DNA of 8,544 nucleotides from Clostridia bacterium (lineage in GTDB: Bacteria; Bacillota_A; Clostridia; Peptostreptococcales; JAAYPU01). Positions within the stretch are counted from its first letter, which is position 1. Each line of letters starts with the position of its first letter. A program made the translations under genes and the position numbers. The stretch spans positions 1-8,544 of the forward strand of contig JAKSCF010000328.1 in NCBI GenBank assembly GCA_022360735.1, given 5' to 3'. The notes under the pieces are model-generated. The model was not told the DNA's origin. It made no database searches and saw only the letters and a program-made list of their open reading frames with translations. Shown piece by piece: positions 7,031 to 8,544 of this stretch.

Positions 7031-7155
7031 GAATATAGTCTCCCATCCAAATAATATGGTTTTCTATAACGCAAGACATGGCAGGTACCTAATGTACCTG
7101 CCGAAGTGATCTAACAGATTTGGGAATAGTAAAACGCATCATTTGGACTATATTC
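7031..7155 (-). ncRNA. Candidate structured RNA between birA and coaX
   Basis: Four helices nest in one long imperfect hairpin on the minus strand. P1 is GAATATAGTC (7146-7155) with GACTATATTC (7031-7040), 10 bp. P2 pairs 7141-7145 with 7048-7052, 5 bp after a 7-nt bulge (7041-7047). P3 pairs 7131-7135 and 7126-7129 with 7059-7067, 9 bp with one bulged base. The apical helix is 7080-7088 with 7094-7102, a perfect 9 bp with a 5-nt loop. An asymmetric internal loop (about 23 and 12 nt) separates P3 from the apical helix. A promoter would start the RNA near 7166, about 11 nt before P1. No U-tract follows, so it is either a cis-acting leader of coaX or an RNA released by processing. A 6S-like RNA is one option, but the apical stem is short for that family. 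I do not recognise a known riboswitch core. Confidence 0.5.
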
Positions 7156-7172
7156 CAATATATCTTAAACCT

Positions 7173-7201
7173 ATTATGAAGGTTTGTGTTTGTTTTGTCA
7201 A
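7173..7201 (-). promoter_or_regulatory. Promoter for the birA-coaX intergenic RNA and coaX
   Basis: On the minus strand TTGACA (7196-7201), a perfect -35 box, is followed by a 17-bp spacer and CATAAT (7173-7178), one mismatch from the -10 consensus. The -35 begins 3 bp after the birA stop codon. The predicted start is near 7166, just before the first strand of the long hairpin at 7031-7155. No terminator separates it from coaX. Confidence 0.8.
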
Positions 7202-7204
7202 ACA

Positions 7205-8191
7205 TCAATCTACATAACGATATAAACCTCTAACAGAAACTTCTCCTGATATAATCTCCGTTTGATTTCCTGCCTTATCTTGAATCATTAATCCCCCTCT
7301 ATCGGTTATATCAATTGCTTTTCCTTCTATGATTGTATGATTCTTAGATACCCTGACATCTTTACCAAGAGTTGCAGAATGCTGCCTACAGATATCCATA
7401 ACATTATCTAGAGATTTTTCATTTGCAAAGGCTTTATACATCTTATTCAGGTTATCTAAAATCGTAAGAAGAAGTTTTTTTCTGTAAACTTTTTCTCCAA
7501 GGCAAATTCTTATTGAAGTTGCTTTGTCTTGAAGTTCCTCAGTAAAATCTTTATTTATTTGATTAACATTAACGCCTATACCTAAAATAATATAGTTCAG
7601 GCTTTCTATCTCACCACTTAATTCCGTCAATATGCCGCATACTTTTTTATTATCTAAAATGATATCATTAGGCCATTTTATTTTAGCATCACATTGAAAG
7701 GTATCTTGCATTGCTTTGACTACCGCTGCTGCTGCTACCTGCGTCATCATAACAGCATCAGAAGGCAGCATATCAGGTTTTAAGATTACAGTCATATAGA
7801 TACCTACTTCTTCATCAGAAGTCCAAATCCTGCCTAATCTCCCTTTTCCTTTTGTTTGTTTTTCTGCTAATATAATGGTTCCTTCTTGTTTATCCATGGC
7901 AATCTGCTTAGCAAATGCATTGGTTGAATCAATTTCTTTAAAATATAAATATTCTTTTCCTATTATCCAATTTTTTTCAAAGTCTAAATATGCTGTTTCA
8001 AGCTTATCCGGTTCTTCAATTAAACGATATCCTTTATTGGTCACCGATTCTATATCATAGCCTTCCTCTTTTAACTTTTTAATATGCTTCCATACTGCTG
8101 CTCTTGTAATTTGATATTTATTGCTTATTTCTTGACCGGAAATAAATGTACTTTTATTTTCTATAAGCTCTTTTATAATCAAATCTTTCAT
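7205..8191 (-). CDS. birA: Bifunctional biotin ligase / biotin operon repressor
   Basis: BirA makes biotinyl-5'-AMP and transfers biotin to a lysine on carrier domains of carboxylases and decarboxylases; forms with a DNA-binding domain can also repress biotin genes. The 328-residue protein starts with a winged-helix domain (about 1-60, ISGQEISNKYQITRAAVWKH). The ligase core carries DSTN at 88-91, GKGRLGR at 115-121 (the usual GRGRxGR ATP/biotin loop, with K for the first R), KWPND at 172-176 and GIGVNVN at 204-210. The C-terminal SH3-like domain ends with GEVSVR. I chose the ATG at 8189-8191, which has GGGGAA at 8197-8202. The in-frame ATG at 8207-8209 would add six residues but has no ribosome site. 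No clear promoter or BirA operator was seen upstream. The nearby decarboxylase gene fits, since that complex needs a biotinylated carrier. Confidence 0.95.
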   Translation of the reverse strand: MKDLIIKELIENKSTFISGQEISNKYQITRAAVWKHIKKLKEEGYDIESVTNKGYRLIEEPDKLETAYLDFEKNWIIGKEYLYFKEIDSTNAFAKQIAMDKQEGTIILAEKQTKGKGRLGRIWTSDEEVGIYMTVILKPDMLPSDAVMMTQVAAAAVVKAMQDTFQCDAKIKWPNDIILDNKKVCGILTELSGEIESLNYIILGIGVNVNQINKDFTEELQDKATSIRICLGEKVYRKKLLLTILDNLNKMYKAFANEKSLDNVMDICRQHSATLGKDVRVSKNHTIIEGKAIDITDRGGLMIQDKAGNQTEIISGEVSVRGLYRYVD

Positions 8192-8233
8192 TAAGATTCC
8201 CCATTTCATTTAGCTGGTATCCTATACAAGCTA

Positions 8234-8255
8234 GGTCGGGCACGAAGACCCAACC
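8234..8255. repeat. Short palindromic intergenic repeat
   Basis: GGTCGGG (8234-8240) and CCCAACC (8249-8255) form a 7-bp stem with one G.U pair on the minus strand and an 8-nt loop. It is much more G+C-rich than the surroundings. The flanking CTA/TAG-like ends (CTAGG on one side, CCCTACA on the other) resemble the short G+C-rich palindromes scattered between genes in many bacteria. It lies in the oadB-birA spacer. Whether it is repeated in this genome cannot be seen here. Confidence 0.4.
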
Positions 8256-8276
8256 CTACAATTTTTAAATCACGAA

Positions 8277-8305
8277 AGGGACAGTAGATATTTTCTACCG
8301 TCCCT
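8277..8305 (-). terminator. Terminator after the decarboxylase beta-subunit gene
   Basis: The arms 8277-8288 and 8294-8305 pair over 12 bp in minus-strand RNA, with one G.U wobble and a 5-nt loop. The pairing is complete only as minus-strand RNA; on the plus strand there is an A/C mismatch. This supports a role in transcripts coming from the oadB-like gene. The following UUUCGUGAUUU is a weak U-tract, so termination may be incomplete and birA could receive read-through. Confidence 0.65.
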
Positions 8306-8330
8306 GGAATATATATACCAATATTTGCTT

Positions 8331-8544
8331 TTAGCTAAATAATGACAATAATACGCCTGCTGCTACAGCAGATCCGATTACACCTGCAACATTTGGACCC
8401 ATCGCATGCATGAGCAGGAAATTAGAAGGATTCTCTTTTTGGCCCACAACTTGAGATACACGTGCTGCCATAGGAACTGCAGATACCCCTGCAGATCCAA
8501 TTAATGGATTGATGGTCCCTCCTACTACTTTGTTCATTATTTTA
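8331..8544 (-). CDS. Na+-translocating decarboxylase beta subunit, C-terminal end (partial)
   Basis: Only the last 70 codons are inside the window; the gene continues beyond 8544. They contain [21 protein letters not shown] and [20 protein letters not shown], hallmark C-terminal sequence of the OadB/GcdB/MmdB family. These membrane proteins couple decarboxylation of a carboxybiotin carrier to Na+ export. The N, G, S and R spaced as N-x3-G-x4-S-x6-R match residues N373, G377, S382 and R389 studied in Klebsiella OadB. Two or so membrane segments remain here. The M at 8537 is internal, since the preceding in-frame codons (K, I) continue the family sequence. The substrate (oxaloacetate, glutaconyl-CoA or methylmalonyl-CoA) cannot be decided from this end, so no symbol is assigned. 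A terminator follows at 8305-8277. Confidence 0.93.
   Translation of the reverse strand, partial: KIMNKVVGGTINPLIGSAGVSAVPMAARVSQVVGQKENPSNFLLMHAMGPNVAGVIGSAVAAGVLLSLFS

Noticed and set aside
7051..7102. Plus-strand purine-riboswitch-like words (AATATGG followed by a hairpin)
   Set aside because: The three-way junction and conserved loop sequences are missing, and no plus-strand gene follows.
7080..7102. Perfect 9-bp hairpin as a birA terminator
   Set aside because: No U-run follows on either strand, and it forms the apical helix of the larger structure.
8192..8209. Upstream birA start at 8207-8209
   Set aside because: No ribosome binding site precedes it, while GGGGAA is well placed for the ATG at 8191, and MKDLIIK is a more typical BirA N terminus.

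Overview
The window looks like ordinary chromosome from a low-G+C, Gram-positive anaerobe, most likely of the class Clostridia. This rests on A+T-rich intergenic DNA, AAGGAG-type ribosome binding sites, the Firmicutes-type gene order birA-coaX-dusB-greA-lysS, a type III (CoaX) pantothenate kinase, and the end of a sodium-pumping decarboxylase beta subunit. I cannot name the genus. Every gene I can support lies on the minus strand, so transcription runs from high to low coordinates. The plus-strand reading frames are shadows of these genes.

In order of transcription: (1) 8544-8331, the C-terminal 70 residues of an OadB/GcdB-type Na+-translocating decarboxylase beta subunit, followed by a terminator hairpin and a small palindromic repeat; (2) 8191-7205, birA, biotin ligase with an N-terminal DNA-binding domain; (3) 7201-6955, a 250-bp spacer with a near-consensus promoter and a 125-nt imperfect hairpin, a candidate structured RNA; (4) 6954-6184, coaX; (5) an A+T-rich inverted-repeat element filling most of the coaX-dusB spacer; (6) 6035-5070, dusB; (7) a perfect-consensus promoter, then greA (4852-4379) and lysS (4358-2883), 20 bp apart; (8) a second, longer copy of the inverted-repeat element, whose edge carries the likely lysS terminator; (9) a promoter and a leader with tandem hairpins, then asnS (2423-1032) followed by two small overlapping membrane-protein genes, each a single nucleoside-recognition (Gate) domain; (10) a strong terminator at 140-111, whose right arm overlaps the last stop codon. 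Positions 1-110 are A+T-rich with one near-palindrome and no gene.

Most of the genes serve basic metabolism and translation: biotin attachment, the first step of CoA synthesis, tRNA dihydrouridine formation, rescue of backtracked RNA polymerase, and charging of tRNA-Lys and tRNA-Asn. BirA and the decarboxylase are plausibly linked, because sodium-pumping decarboxylases need a biotinylated carrier. I see no defence island, prophage, transposase gene or CRISPR array. The parts that known genes do not explain are the birA-coaX structured RNA, the paired repeat elements, the dyad overlapping the greA promoter, the hairpin-bearing asnS leader, and the Gate-domain gene pair behind asnS.
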